Source: Christensenella sp. UBA1259 (GTDB lineage Bacteria > Bacillota > Clostridia > Christensenellales > Borkfalkiaceae). Taken from it: DNA of 8,366 bases. The DNA lies in contig DBVR01000027.1 in the NCBI GenBank assembly GCA_002308755.1, positions 43,780 through 52,145 on the forward strand, given 5' to 3'. The notes under the pieces are model-generated. The model saw only the letters and a list, made by a program, of their open reading frames with translations, searched no databases and was not told the DNA's origin. The position numbers and the translations under genes are program-made. Shown here in pieces: positions 1 to 5,317 of this stretch (within the stretch, counting starts at the first letter, position 1; each line of letters starts with the position of its first letter).

Positions 1-243
1 GGCGTTATGCTGGGCGCGATATTTATGGCTACCGATTACGTTACTTCGCCAAACACCGTACTTGGCAACGTCATATACTTTACCGCACTCGGTGCGCTTA
101 CGGCGATACTTCGCTACGCTACAAAAATGGAAACCGTTTCGTTTGCGATACTGCTTATGAACCTTACCGTTCCGCTTATAGACAAGTTCGTCGTTTCAAA
201 GCCTTTCGGGTACAAAAAAGTCGGAAAGGAGAAAAAACAATGA
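1..243 (+). CDS. rnfD: RnfD, C-terminal part (electron transport complex membrane subunit)
   Basis: This is the last 80 codons of an open frame that enters from the left edge, so the start is missing. RnfD is an integral membrane, flavin-carrying subunit of the Rnf ferredoxin:NAD+ oxidoreductase. The fragment contains the segment FMATDYVTSPNT, which matches the conserved C-terminal part of the NqrB/RnfD family. Hydrophobic helices follow (around VIYFTALGALTAIL and SFAILLMNLTVPLI), ending in a Lys-rich cytoplasmic tail. The stop TGA overlaps the rnfG start by 4 nt (ATGA), indicating translational coupling. The identity is secured by the G-E-A-B genes that follow in the usual clostridial order. 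The ATG at 7 is internal and not the start of the gene. Confidence 0.93.
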   Translation, partial: GVMLGAIFMATDYVTSPNTVLGNVIYFTALGALTAILRYATKMETVSFAILLMNLTVPLIDKFVVSKPFGYKKVGKEKKQ

Positions 244-845
244 GATCGCTATTTAAAAACGTGTGGTTTAAGTGTATAACCGCTCTTCTTCTCATCGCGG
301 CGGTATCCGGCGGACTGCTTTCCGTACTGAACGACGTCCTTTTCGTTTCTGCGGAAGAACGCACCGACAGGGCGATAGTAAAAATCTACGGCGAATTAAA
401 ACAGTACGACGTCGAATACGACGCGGCGCAAGACGGCGCGGAAACAATAGATTACGGCTACGGCAGAATAGACAAAGTGTTTACGGTGGATAACGGCGCG
501 GACTACCTTTTTAAGACTACGGGATACCGCGGCTACAAGGAAGGAACTATCACCCTTTGGGTCAGAGTTTCGGTAAACGGCGGCGTGTATTCGATAGAAA
601 AAGTAGTTCTCGAAAGTTACGAAAAACAGACGCTTATGAGTAAACTCGGCGGCGAATATTACGGGAAGTTCAGACTTTCCGACGTTACCGCGGAATATAA
701 GGCGGGAAGACTTTTTTCCGCCACCGACGAAGATAAAAACTACAACGCCGTATCGGGCGCGACTTTCTCCGCAACGGCGGGAAACAACGCCGTAAACTGC
801 GTGCTGAAATATTTAAGCGATAAGGAGACGGCAAATGAAGACTGA
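240..845 (+). CDS. rnfG: RnfG, FMN-binding subunit of the Rnf complex
   Basis: The product is 201 aa. One N-terminal membrane segment (about residues 10-32) is followed by an extracytoplasmic domain ending in the flavinylation motif SGAT (residues 172-175, in NAVSGATFSA). In RnfG and NqrC the Thr of this motif carries FMN through a phosphoester bond; here that would be Thr175. The role is electron transfer within the ferredoxin:NAD+ oxidoreductase. The ATG is preceded by AAAGGAG with 8 nt spacing and overlaps the rnfD stop by 4 nt. The 3' end overlaps rnfE by 11 nt. Flavinylation would need an ApbE flavin transferase, which is not in this window. Family assignment is firm because of the motif, topology and context. 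Confidence 0.95.
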   Translation: MRSLFKNVWFKCITALLLIAAVSGGLLSVLNDVLFVSAEERTDRAIVKIYGELKQYDVEYDAAQDGAETIDYGYGRIDKVFTVDNGADYLFKTTGYRGYKEGTITLWVRVSVNGGVYSIEKVVLESYEKQTLMSKLGGEYYGKFRLSDVTAEYKAGRLFSATDEDKNYNAVSGATFSATAGNNAVNCVLKYLSDKETANED

Positions 846-1470
846 CTTTAAGAAAATCGCGAAAGACGGGCTTATAACTTCCAACCCGACCTTGAAACTC
901 GTACTCGGCACCTGCCCCACCCTTGCGCTCACCACGATGGCGTCCAACGGAATAGGTATGGGGCTTGCCGTTACTTTCGTGCTTATTTGCAGTAACGTCA
1001 TGATATCGCTGCTTAAAAGAACTATCCCGAAAGAAGTGCGTATCCCCGCTTTCGTTCTCATTATAGCGACTTTCGTTACCATCGTAAGGCTGGTTATGGA
1101 TAAGTTTCTGCCCGACCTTTACGACAGTCTGGGACTGTATCTTCCCCTTATCGTCGTGAACTGTATCATCCTTGCCCGCGCGGAAAGTTTCGCCAGCAAA
1201 AACGGCGTTATCGCTTCCGCCGCCGACGGGCTGTTTATGGGGCTCGGGTTTACCGTCGCCTTAACGCTTATGGGCGCGGTGCGCGAAATCTTAGGCAACG
1301 GCACGGTGTTCGGCTTTAAATTGTGGGATTTTTCGATAGGATTCTTTGCGGGGAGCGCGGGCGCGTTCTTTACCTACGCCGTGTTTATAGCGGTGTTTTC
1401 CCTTATATCCTACAATGCGGAAAAGTCCAAAAAACTTAAAAATCTTCCCGAATTAAAGGAGGCGGAATAG
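835..1470 (+). CDS. rnfE: RnfE, membrane subunit of the Rnf complex
   Basis: The product is 211 aa and strongly hydrophobic, with about six predicted membrane helices, as usual for the NqrD/RnfE family. Two conserved cysteines sit in family-typical places: Cys27 in LVLGTCPTLA and Cys110 in IVVNCIILARAESFA. In the homologous Nqr and Rnf structures the paired subunits RnfA and RnfE jointly hold an intramembrane [2Fe-2S] cluster through such Cys pairs, so these are the likely ligands. The start has AAGGAG at 822-827 with 7 nt spacing and lies inside the end of rnfG. The gene stops one base before the rnfA start. Length and motifs are normal and nothing looks broken. Confidence 0.95.
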   Translation: MKTDFKKIAKDGLITSNPTLKLVLGTCPTLALTTMASNGIGMGLAVTFVLICSNVMISLLKRTIPKEVRIPAFVLIIATFVTIVRLVMDKFLPDLYDSLGLYLPLIVVNCIILARAESFASKNGVIASAADGLFMGLGFTVALTLMGAVREILGNGTVFGFKLWDFSIGFFAGSAGAFFTYAVFIAVFSLISYNAEKSKKLKNLPELKEAE

Positions 1471-1471
1471 T

Positions 1472-2083
1472 ATGGCTGAGTTCTTAATGATTATCGTTTC
1501 CGCCGTGTTTATCAATAACTTCGTCGTCGTACAGTTTTTGGGAATATGCCCGTTTTTGGGCGTAAGCAAAGACTTTAAATCGGCGCTCGGTATGGGAATA
1601 GCCGTTACTTTCGTTATGACTATCACCTGCCTTATCACCTATCCCATATACACCTACGTTTTAGTGCCGCTCGGCATAGACTTTATGGAAATAATAGTCT
1701 TTATCTTCGTTATCGCTTCCGTGGTGCAGATGATAGAATCGGTGTTAAAGCGTTTCTCCCCCACTCTGTATAACGCCATGGGAATATATCTGCCCTTAAT
1801 TACTACCAACTGCGCGGTTCTGGGCGTTGCGGAACTCGTTATAGACCCCGCGCAAATGGCGTCCTTAATAGGAATACAGGCGGCGCAGATGAATATGGGC
1901 TTTGCGGTGCTTTACGGGTTGTTTGCGGGCGTAGGCTTTACGCTTGCGATAGTTTTAATGAGTGGTTTGCGGGAAAAAATAGCCCGCGCCACCGTAAACA
2001 GGCACTTAAAAGGCTTCCCTATCGCCATGCTGACGGCGTCTTTTATCGCTATGGCGTTTTACGTTTTCACTCTCATTGTATAA
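1472..2083 (+). CDS. rnfA: RnfA, membrane subunit of the Rnf complex
   Basis: The product is 203 aa with about six membrane helices and is paralogous to RnfE in inverted topology. Cys26 in QFLGICPFLGVSK and Cys114 in ITTNCAVLGVAE match the cluster-binding pair of NqrE/RnfA proteins and would complete the [2Fe-2S] site shared with RnfE. The N-terminal FINNFVVVQFLGICPFLG signature is characteristic of RnfA. A strong site AAAGGAGG (1455-1462) lies 9 nt before the ATG, and only one base separates it from the rnfE stop. The stop TAA overlaps the ribosome binding site of rnfB, so the two genes are probably co-translated. Confidence 0.95.
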   Translation: MAEFLMIIVSAVFINNFVVVQFLGICPFLGVSKDFKSALGMGIAVTFVMTITCLITYPIYTYVLVPLGIDFMEIIVFIFVIASVVQMIESVLKRFSPTLYNAMGIYLPLITTNCAVLGVAELVIDPAQMASLIGIQAAQMNMGFAVLYGLFAGVGFTLAIVLMSGLREKIARATVNRHLKGFPIAMLTASFIAMAFYVFTLIV

Positions 2084-2093
2084 GGAACGGATC

Positions 2094-2906
2094 ATGAATA
2101 ATTTTTTGGCACAGGTAAATACCGGAAAACTCTTTACGGTTCTCGCTATAATCGCGGCGCTTTCTATCCTTTTCGCACTTCTTATCGTTACGGTTTCCAA
2201 ACTGTGCGCGGTCAAAGAAGACGGCAGGATAGAAGAGATAAAAGATAAACTCGCAAACGCCAACTGCGGCGGGTGCGGATTCGCGGGCTGCGCGGAATTC
2301 GCGAAAGCGGTGGCGGAAGGCAGGGCGAATATCGACGACTGCGGACCGACTTCCCCCGAATCCAAAAAACGGATAGCCGAAATTTTAGGCATAGAATACG
2401 CCGGCAAAAAGGTTGCGGCGGCAAAAGTCCACTGCTCCGGCGGCGATAACTGCACCACTTTGTTCAACTACGTCGGAAATCAGACCTGTTCCGCACTTTC
2501 CGTCTTCAACGGCGGAAATAAAGGTTGTATCTTCGGTTGTCTCGGGTGCGGCGACTGTAAGGACGCGTGCGAATACGGCGCGATAACTATGGAAAACGGC
2601 GTTTCCACGATAAACGAAGAACTTTGCGTCGCTTGCGGCAAATGCGTTAAAGCCTGCCCCAGAAACCTTATCTCTTTCCTGCCGAAAGACGGGGACGTGT
2701 ATATAGGGTGTTCTTCGAGACACCGCGGCAAAGACGTTATGAACGTCTGTAAAAAAGGTTGTATCGGTTGCGGACTTTGCGCTAAAAACTGCCCCGAAGG
2801 TGCGATAACCATGGAAGACAATCTCCCCGTGATAGATTATTCCAAATGTACGGGGTGTCTTACCTGCGTTGAAAAATGCCCGAGAAAATGCATAATAAAA
2901 GGTTAA
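2094..2906 (+). CDS. rnfB: RnfB, ferredoxin-like iron-sulfur subunit of the Rnf complex
   Basis: The product is 270 aa. A membrane anchor (about residues 14-35) is followed by a four-Cys domain, C58-x2-C61-x4-C66-x16-C83. Four ferredoxin-type CxxCxxCxxxC motifs come next (Cys149-159, 178-188, 223-233 and 252-262), so up to five [4Fe-4S] clusters can be expected. This long multi-cluster form is typical of clostridial RnfB, which is proposed to accept electrons from reduced ferredoxin. I chose the ATG at 2094 because AAGGA (2082-2086) lies 7 nt upstream; an upstream TTG at 2076 lies inside rnfA and has no such site. It is the last gene of the operon and is followed by a terminator. Confidence 0.95.
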   Translation: MNNFLAQVNTGKLFTVLAIIAALSILFALLIVTVSKLCAVKEDGRIEEIKDKLANANCGGCGFAGCAEFAKAVAEGRANIDDCGPTSPESKKRIAEILGIEYAGKKVAAAKVHCSGGDNCTTLFNYVGNQTCSALSVFNGGNKGCIFGCLGCGDCKDACEYGAITMENGVSTINEELCVACGKCVKACPRNLISFLPKDGDVYIGCSSRHRGKDVMNVCKKGCIGCGLCAKNCPEGAITMEDNLPVIDYSKCTGCLTCVEKCPRKCIIKG

Positions 2907-2929
2907 ACTTTTAACGGTTTAAAATTCAA

Positions 2930-2963
2930 GCCCGCGCCTATCGGCGCGGGCGTTTTATTTTTT
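2930..2963 (+). terminator. Rho-independent terminator of the rnf operon
   Basis: A perfect 9-bp GC-rich stem, GCCCGCGCC (2930-2938) and GGCGCGGGC (2943-2951), encloses a TATC loop and is followed by GTTTTATTTTTTT. It lies 23 nt after the rnfB stop and just before the 3' end of the convergent lgt-like gene. The minus-strand side has only a weak T run, so it acts mainly on rnf transcription. Confidence 0.93.
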
Positions 2964-2973
2964 TACGTTACCG

Positions 2974-3807
2974 TTAGTCTTTCGGAACGTCTTCTTCCCT
3001 TAACTTAAAAGGTATTTTCTTAAAGTGATATATAAGCAGCAGCGCGATACCGCCGGCTATAAATATTATCGACTGCCATTGAGACGGCGCAAGCCCGAGA
3101 ATAAACGCACCGCGGTAATCGTCGCGGAAAAATTCTATGAATATTCGCCAGACGCCGTACGCGATAAGATATACGTGCATAGTGATATTGCTTTTCTTAA
3201 AGTACATGTATGACAGCACGGCAAACAGCGCGAATAAAAAGAGCGCTTCGTAAAGTTGCGTGGGAACGTAATAACCCGCGGGATCCCCCGTCGGGCGCAT
3301 ATAGATACCGCCGAAAACGTAATCGGTCGTCGATAACAGTTTCCCGTGGCAACACCCCGCGCAAAGACACCCTATTCTGCCGAAAGCGTGCGCTACCGTT
3401 ATGCAACAGGGCGCGCAGAGAAAAACTTTATTGAATTCGCGCTTGTGAAGTCCTTCTTCCTTTCCCTTAAAGACGAACTTTCCAACGCCGAAATAAACTA
3501 TAAGAAAAACGGCGGCGCCGCCTATGAATCCGCCCATGGCGGTTATGCCCGCACCGTAAAAATCGAAAGACGAAAAACCCGAATCTATCCAGTCGTATAT
3601 CGCCTGATAAAGTTTCGCGCAAAGAAAGCCCAGGGCGATAGCCGCTATCGCGACTACGAAGATAAAGTCCTGCACTTTTGCGGACATATTCTTCTTTTTG
3701 GTATAGGAATAGAACACCAACAGGCAGACGAGTATCCCTACGGCGATACAGACGCCGTACATATATACGCCCCTGCCGAAGATCGTGAATAACGGTTTGT
3801 TCAGCAT
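2974..3807 (-). CDS. lgt: Prolipoprotein diacylglyceryl transferase (Lgt family)
   Basis: The product is 277 aa and polytopic. Lgt transfers diacylglycerol from phosphatidylglycerol to the lipobox cysteine of prolipoproteins at the cytoplasmic membrane. Family marks are HAFGRIGCLCAGCCHG (residues 140-155, with the Arg144 equivalent of the essential E. coli Arg143), VPTQLYEA (181-188) and WRIFIEFFR (220-228). The ATG at 3807 is preferred because AAGGAG (3816-3821) lies 8 nt upstream; a GTG at 3816 overlaps that site. Two positions that matter in E. coli Lgt differ: the His103 position reads Met91 (TAMGGFIGG) and the Glu151 position reads Cys152. Cys-rich variants are common in Firmicutes, so a normal Lgt role is likely but a paralogue cannot be excluded. 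Confidence 0.87.
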   Translation of the reverse strand: MLNKPLFTIFGRGVYMYGVCIAVGILVCLLVFYSYTKKKNMSAKVQDFIFVVAIAAIALGFLCAKLYQAIYDWIDSGFSSFDFYGAGITAMGGFIGGAAVFLIVYFGVGKFVFKGKEEGLHKREFNKVFLCAPCCITVAHAFGRIGCLCAGCCHGKLLSTTDYVFGGIYMRPTGDPAGYYVPTQLYEALFLFALFAVLSYMYFKKSNITMHVYLIAYGVWRIFIEFFRDDYRGAFILGLAPSQWQSIIFIAGGIALLLIYHFKKIPFKLREEDVPKD

Positions 3808-3838
3808 ATTCCGCACTCCTTATAAAAGGTTCGGAATA

Positions 3839-3868
3839 AGTATAGTTTATAAAAGCCCCAAATGTCAA
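3839..3868 (-). promoter_or_regulatory. Sigma-A promoter of the lgt-like gene
   Basis: On the minus strand TTGACA (3863-3868) is separated by 18 bp from TATACT (3839-3844). Transcription would start near 3832 and give a leader of about 25 nt that contains the AAGGAG site. It faces away from the tRNA-Ser promoter, only about 30 bp apart. Confidence 0.8.
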
Positions 3869-3897
3869 GAGATTTGCCTTTAATAGCGATCAATCGC

Positions 3898-3926
3898 TTG
3901 CGTTTAATAATTTTTTCGTGTATAAT
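3898..3926 (+). promoter_or_regulatory. Promoter of tRNA-Ser
   Basis: TTGCGT (3898-3903) is separated by 17 bp from a perfect TATAAT (3921-3926). The tRNA begins 12 nt after the -10 box, a short leader as expected for a single tRNA gene. Confidence 0.75.
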
Positions 3927-3938
3927 GTTTAGGTATTC

Positions 3939-4030
3939 GGAAAGGTATCGAAGTGGTTGTAACGAGCCGCACTCGAAATGCGGTTGTCGGTATCCCCGGC
4001 ACATGGGTTCGAATCCCATCCTTTCCGCCA
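3939..4030 (+). tRNA. tRNA-Ser (anticodon CGA), CCA encoded
   Basis: The acceptor stem pairs GGAAAGG (3939-3945) with CCTTTCC (4020-4026), followed by discriminator G and an encoded CCA. The anticodon stem CCGCA/TGCGG encloses the loop CTCGAAA, giving anticodon CGA, which reads UCG. A long variable arm with a 6-bp stem (TGTCGG/CCGGCA) is the class II mark of tRNA-Ser. The T arm is ATGGG-TTCGAAT-CCCAT. All stems are intact, so the gene should be functional. Its last 21 nt recur at 4168-4188. Confidence 0.97.
4010..4030 (+). repeat. 21-bp direct repeat, copy 1 (inside tRNA-Ser 3' end)
   Basis: The stretch from within the T loop to the terminal CCA of tRNA-Ser is identical base for base to 4168-4188. 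The match stops at both edges (T versus A on the left, C versus A on the right). T-loop-to-CCA duplications of this kind are the usual product of tyrosine-integrase insertion into a tRNA gene. Confidence 0.9.
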
Positions 4031-4032
4031 CG

Positions 4033-4071
4033 AAAAGCGCGACACCGGCTTCGCCCTGCTCGCGCTTTTTT
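4033..4071 (+). terminator. Rho-independent terminator after tRNA-Ser
   Basis: A 10-bp stem, AAAAGCGCGA (4033-4042) with TCGCGCTTTT (4060-4069), runs into a T tract. Its 17-nt loop holds a small GGC-TTC-GCC hairpin. It begins two bases after the tRNA CCA. Confidence 0.85.
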
Positions 4072-4106
4072 GTTTGCTCCAAGGATGGGTAAAACAAAAT
4101 ATGGAC

Positions 4107-4136
4107 GCGATTGACTGCCACAGCAGTAGCAATCGC
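4107..4136 (+). other. Hairpin inside the segment between the tRNA 3'-end repeats
   Basis: GCGATTG-ACTGC (4107-4118) pairs with GCAGT (4123-4127) and CAATCGC (4130-4136). This makes 12 bp with a CACA loop and a two-base AG bulge. It can be extended by a GGA/TCC pairing across a small internal loop. There is no T tract, so it is not a typical terminator. Function unknown. Confidence 0.6.
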
Positions 4137-4167
4137 TACTCCGTCGCAACCTTGCGTTTGCTCCTTA

Positions 4168-4188
4168 CGAATCCCATCCTTTCCGCCA
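4168..4188 (+). repeat. 21-bp direct repeat, copy 2: displaced tRNA-Ser 3' end (putative att site)
   Basis: This is an exact copy of the last 21 nt of the upstream tRNA-Ser, including CCA, with no tRNA body in front of it. It is followed within 6 nt by a strong terminator, as expected for the original downstream side of the tRNA gene. It could be attR of a shrunken element or the remnant of a tandem tRNA copy. Confidence 0.75.
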
Positions 4189-4193
4189 AAGAT

Positions 4194-4229
4194 AACCAAA
4201 GTCGAACCTTGACTTTGGTTTTCTTTTTT
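4194..4229 (+). terminator. Rho-independent terminator after the displaced tRNA-Ser end
   Basis: A perfect 10-bp stem, AACCAAAGTC (4194-4203) with GACTTTGGTT (4211-4220), has a 7-nt loop and is followed by TTCTTTTTT on the plus strand. It has no T tract in the minus direction, so it serves the tRNA side and not the HTH gene at 4251-4877. It is probably the ancestral terminator of tRNA-Ser. Confidence 0.88.
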
Positions 4230-4250
4230 GTCTGTTTTAGTTTGTTTTTA

Positions 4251-4877
4251 TCAATTATTTACCAGACTCAAATATTTCTTTTGTAGTTTAGCGCGGCGGT
4301 CAAAAACGGTAGATACTCCGCATGATATCGTCTTTGCCGTTTCGGATAAAGATTTACCGCTTATTAAACAATAAAGAACTTTAAGTTCACTTTCGTTAAG
4401 TTCAAGTTTCTCTATCGTTTCGTCAACTTTAAGCCACTCTTGTTCGGAATAATCATATATATTGCATAGACGCAGTTCTGACTTTCTGCATATATCTATG
4501 TCTTTACAATTATAAGAAAAGAAGTCTTGCCGTATATGTTTGGATAGAATAAACATACAGCCCCCGAGTATCGTCATTTCCTTCAATACTCCGTATTTAC
4601 AAACTTGCGTTAAATCGTTTAATCTTTTACCTAAGTGAGAGTATAGAAAGCAGTAAGCGTCCATAACAATATCGTAAGCGGAAGAAAAGATATAACGGTA
4701 ATAATTTTTACAACGCATATCTCTGAACAAGTTATCGTATAGATTAAAGAAGAAATCTACACGGGAGAACCGCATAAAAGCCTTAACGCTGTTTACAGAA
4801 AGGTATTCGCTTAACTCTTTAACGTTGTCGATAGTGATGAGTTCATCACAGGCATAGGTTTTACATTTGAAATCCAT
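4251..4877 (-). CDS. Uncharacterised protein with C-terminal helix-turn-helix (sigma region 4/LuxR-like)
   Basis: The product is 208 aa. Residues about 160-203 (LELNESELKVLYCLISGKSLSETAKTI and onward) look like the region-4/LuxR type of helix-turn-helix. They show the 'E-x-x-V-L-x-L-I-x-G-x-S-x-x-E-x-A' pattern followed by a recognition-helix-like GVSTVFDRRAKLQKKY. I do not recognise the first 150 residues, which are rich in Tyr, Phe and Cys (11 Cys overall). A DNA-binding regulator is likely; its target is unknown. AAGGAG (4887-4892) lies 9 nt before the ATG. The gene lies between a tRNA-Ser 3'-end duplication and an orphan tRNA end, and is A+T richer than rnf, which suggests acquired DNA. 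No terminator follows on the minus strand. Confidence 0.75.
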   Translation of the reverse strand: MDFKCKTYACDELITIDNVKELSEYLSVNSVKAFMRFSRVDFFFNLYDNLFRDMRCKNYYRYIFSSAYDIVMDAYCFLYSHLGKRLNDLTQVCKYGVLKEMTILGGCMFILSKHIRQDFFSYNCKDIDICRKSELRLCNIYDYSEQEWLKVDETIEKLELNESELKVLYCLISGKSLSETAKTISCGVSTVFDRRAKLQKKYLSLVNN

Positions 4878-4968
4878 TTTTATGATCTCCTTAAATTTTT
4901 TTGCCCTTCGGCGGAAGTAAACGCGCCATAGGGCGAAATGGATTTAAGAAGATGTATAGTTATACTTA

Positions 4969-5064
4969 GGGAGAATCAAGGGAAAGATAAAAAAGTTTTT
5001 AGGGTAAAATAAAAGACTTAACCGTAAGATTAAGCCTGAAAAGTTTTTTATCCTTGATACTCCC
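4969..5064. repeat. Long imperfect inverted repeat (96-nt hairpin)
   Basis: The left arm begins GGGAGAATCAAGG (4969-4981). The right arm ends CCTTGATACTCCC (5052-5064). Inside, ATAAAAAA-G-TTTT faces AAAA-G-TTTTTTAT. The arms make about 24 pairs, broken by one A-A and one G-G mismatch and a 5-nt bulge (GAAAG). The apical part holds a smaller CTTAA/TTAAG stem (5017-5034). No target-site duplication is visible at the ends. It could be a MITE-like unit, a protein-binding site or a structured leader for the HTH gene. Confidence 0.7.
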
Positions 5065-5155
5065 GCTGCACTATGGCAAAGTGGACTGCCGAATGGACAA
5101 AAAAGTAAGGATAAATATATAATTATATAAGCGTAAAATCGCTATATTTTTACAA

Positions 5156-5190
5156 ACAAAAAGCCCAGTCGAAGAAATGCCTTCAACTGG
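5156..5190 (-). terminator. Rho-independent terminator downstream of the orphan tRNA end
   Basis: On the minus strand, CCAGT-x-GAAG pairs with CTTC-x-ACTGG (5165-5174 with 5181-5190, one C-A mismatch) and is followed by GCTTTTTGTTTG. It starts 8 nt after the CCA of the tRNA-like end, where a native tRNA terminator would be. Confidence 0.85.
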
Positions 5191-5198
5191 ACCCTGTT

Positions 5199-5221
5199 TG
5201 GTGACCCCTACGGGAATCGAA
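5199..5221 (-). pseudogene. Orphan tRNA 3' end (T loop to CCA), putative displaced att site
   Basis: Read on the minus strand this is T loop TTCGATT, T-stem strand CCCGT, acceptor strand AGGGGTC, discriminator A and CCA. The tRNA is truncated at the T loop: upstream ACGGC keeps four T-stem pairs by chance or origin, but no anticodon arm, D arm or 5' acceptor strand (GACCCCT expected) is present. The acceptor sequence differs from the nearby tRNA-Ser, so this comes from another tRNA gene that I cannot name. It most likely marks where an element inserted into a tRNA gene displaced the old 3' end. Confidence 0.75.
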
Positions 5222-5236
5222 GCCGTTTCGCTAACA

Positions 5237-5267
5237 AAAAATCGTTAGTATTTTACTAACGATTTTT
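5237..5267 (-). terminator. Palindromic hairpin, probable bidirectional terminator of the ATPase gene
   Basis: A perfect 14-bp stem, AAAAATCGTTAGTA (5237-5250) with TACTAACGATTTTT (5254-5267), has a TTT loop and is flanked by A and T runs on both sides. It lies 50 nt downstream of the ATPase stop on the minus strand, so it can end that transcript. Its position just inside the putative att site could also give it a role in recombination. Confidence 0.8.
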
Positions 5268-5273
5268 AAATTC

Positions 5274-5295
5274 TGTGACAAAATTGTGACAAAAT
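5274..5295. repeat. Two tandem exact 11-bp repeats, TGTGACAAAAT
   Basis: TGTGACAAAAT occurs at 5274-5284 and again at 5285-5295 with no gap, about 50 nt from the orphan tRNA end. Short direct repeats near an att core are typical of integrase arm-binding sites, which is an inference here. They lie in the 3' untranslated region of the ATPase gene. Confidence 0.65.
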
Positions 5296-5317
5296 CGTTT
5301 GCCTGTTTTGCAAAAAA

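Larger units (their letters stand above)
4878..5317. other. Gene-free stretch holding the HTH-gene leader, a long hairpin and tRNA/att remnants
   Basis: No convincing gene lies in these 440 bases. From left to right they hold the HTH gene ribosome binding site, a small dyad GTATA-GT-TATAC (4955-4966), a 96-nt imperfect hairpin, an 11-codon open frame with no ribosome binding site (5073-5108), a minus-strand terminator, an orphan tRNA 3' end, a palindrome and a tandem 11-bp repeat. The HTH gene promoter was not clear; TTGATT with TATACA on the minus strand near 4956-4982 has only a 15-bp spacer. Confidence 0.6.

Noticed and set aside
2006..2467. Minus-strand open frame of 153 codons
   Set aside because: It is antisense to the rnfA end and rnfB, both of which are firmly identified.
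3346..3792. Plus-strand open frame of 148 codons
   Set aside because: It lies fully antisense to the lgt-like gene, whose membrane motifs are clear. Its Arg/Lys-rich product has no family features.
4072..4164. 9-bp direct repeat GTTTGCTCC (4072-4080 and 4156-4164)
   Set aside because: It is too short to separate from chance within the same small segment. It is kept only as a possible trace of duplication.
3801..4199. Minus-strand open frame of 132 aa, with overlapping shorter ones, covering tRNA-Ser, containing the phrase GFEPMCRG
   Set aside because: This is translation of the antisense of a tRNA-Ser gene and its duplicated end, a well-known annotation artefact. It also overlaps both terminators and the divergent promoters.
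5073..5108. Small open frame MAKWTAEWTKK
   Set aside because: It has 11 codons and no ribosome binding site, and nothing in its context supports translation.
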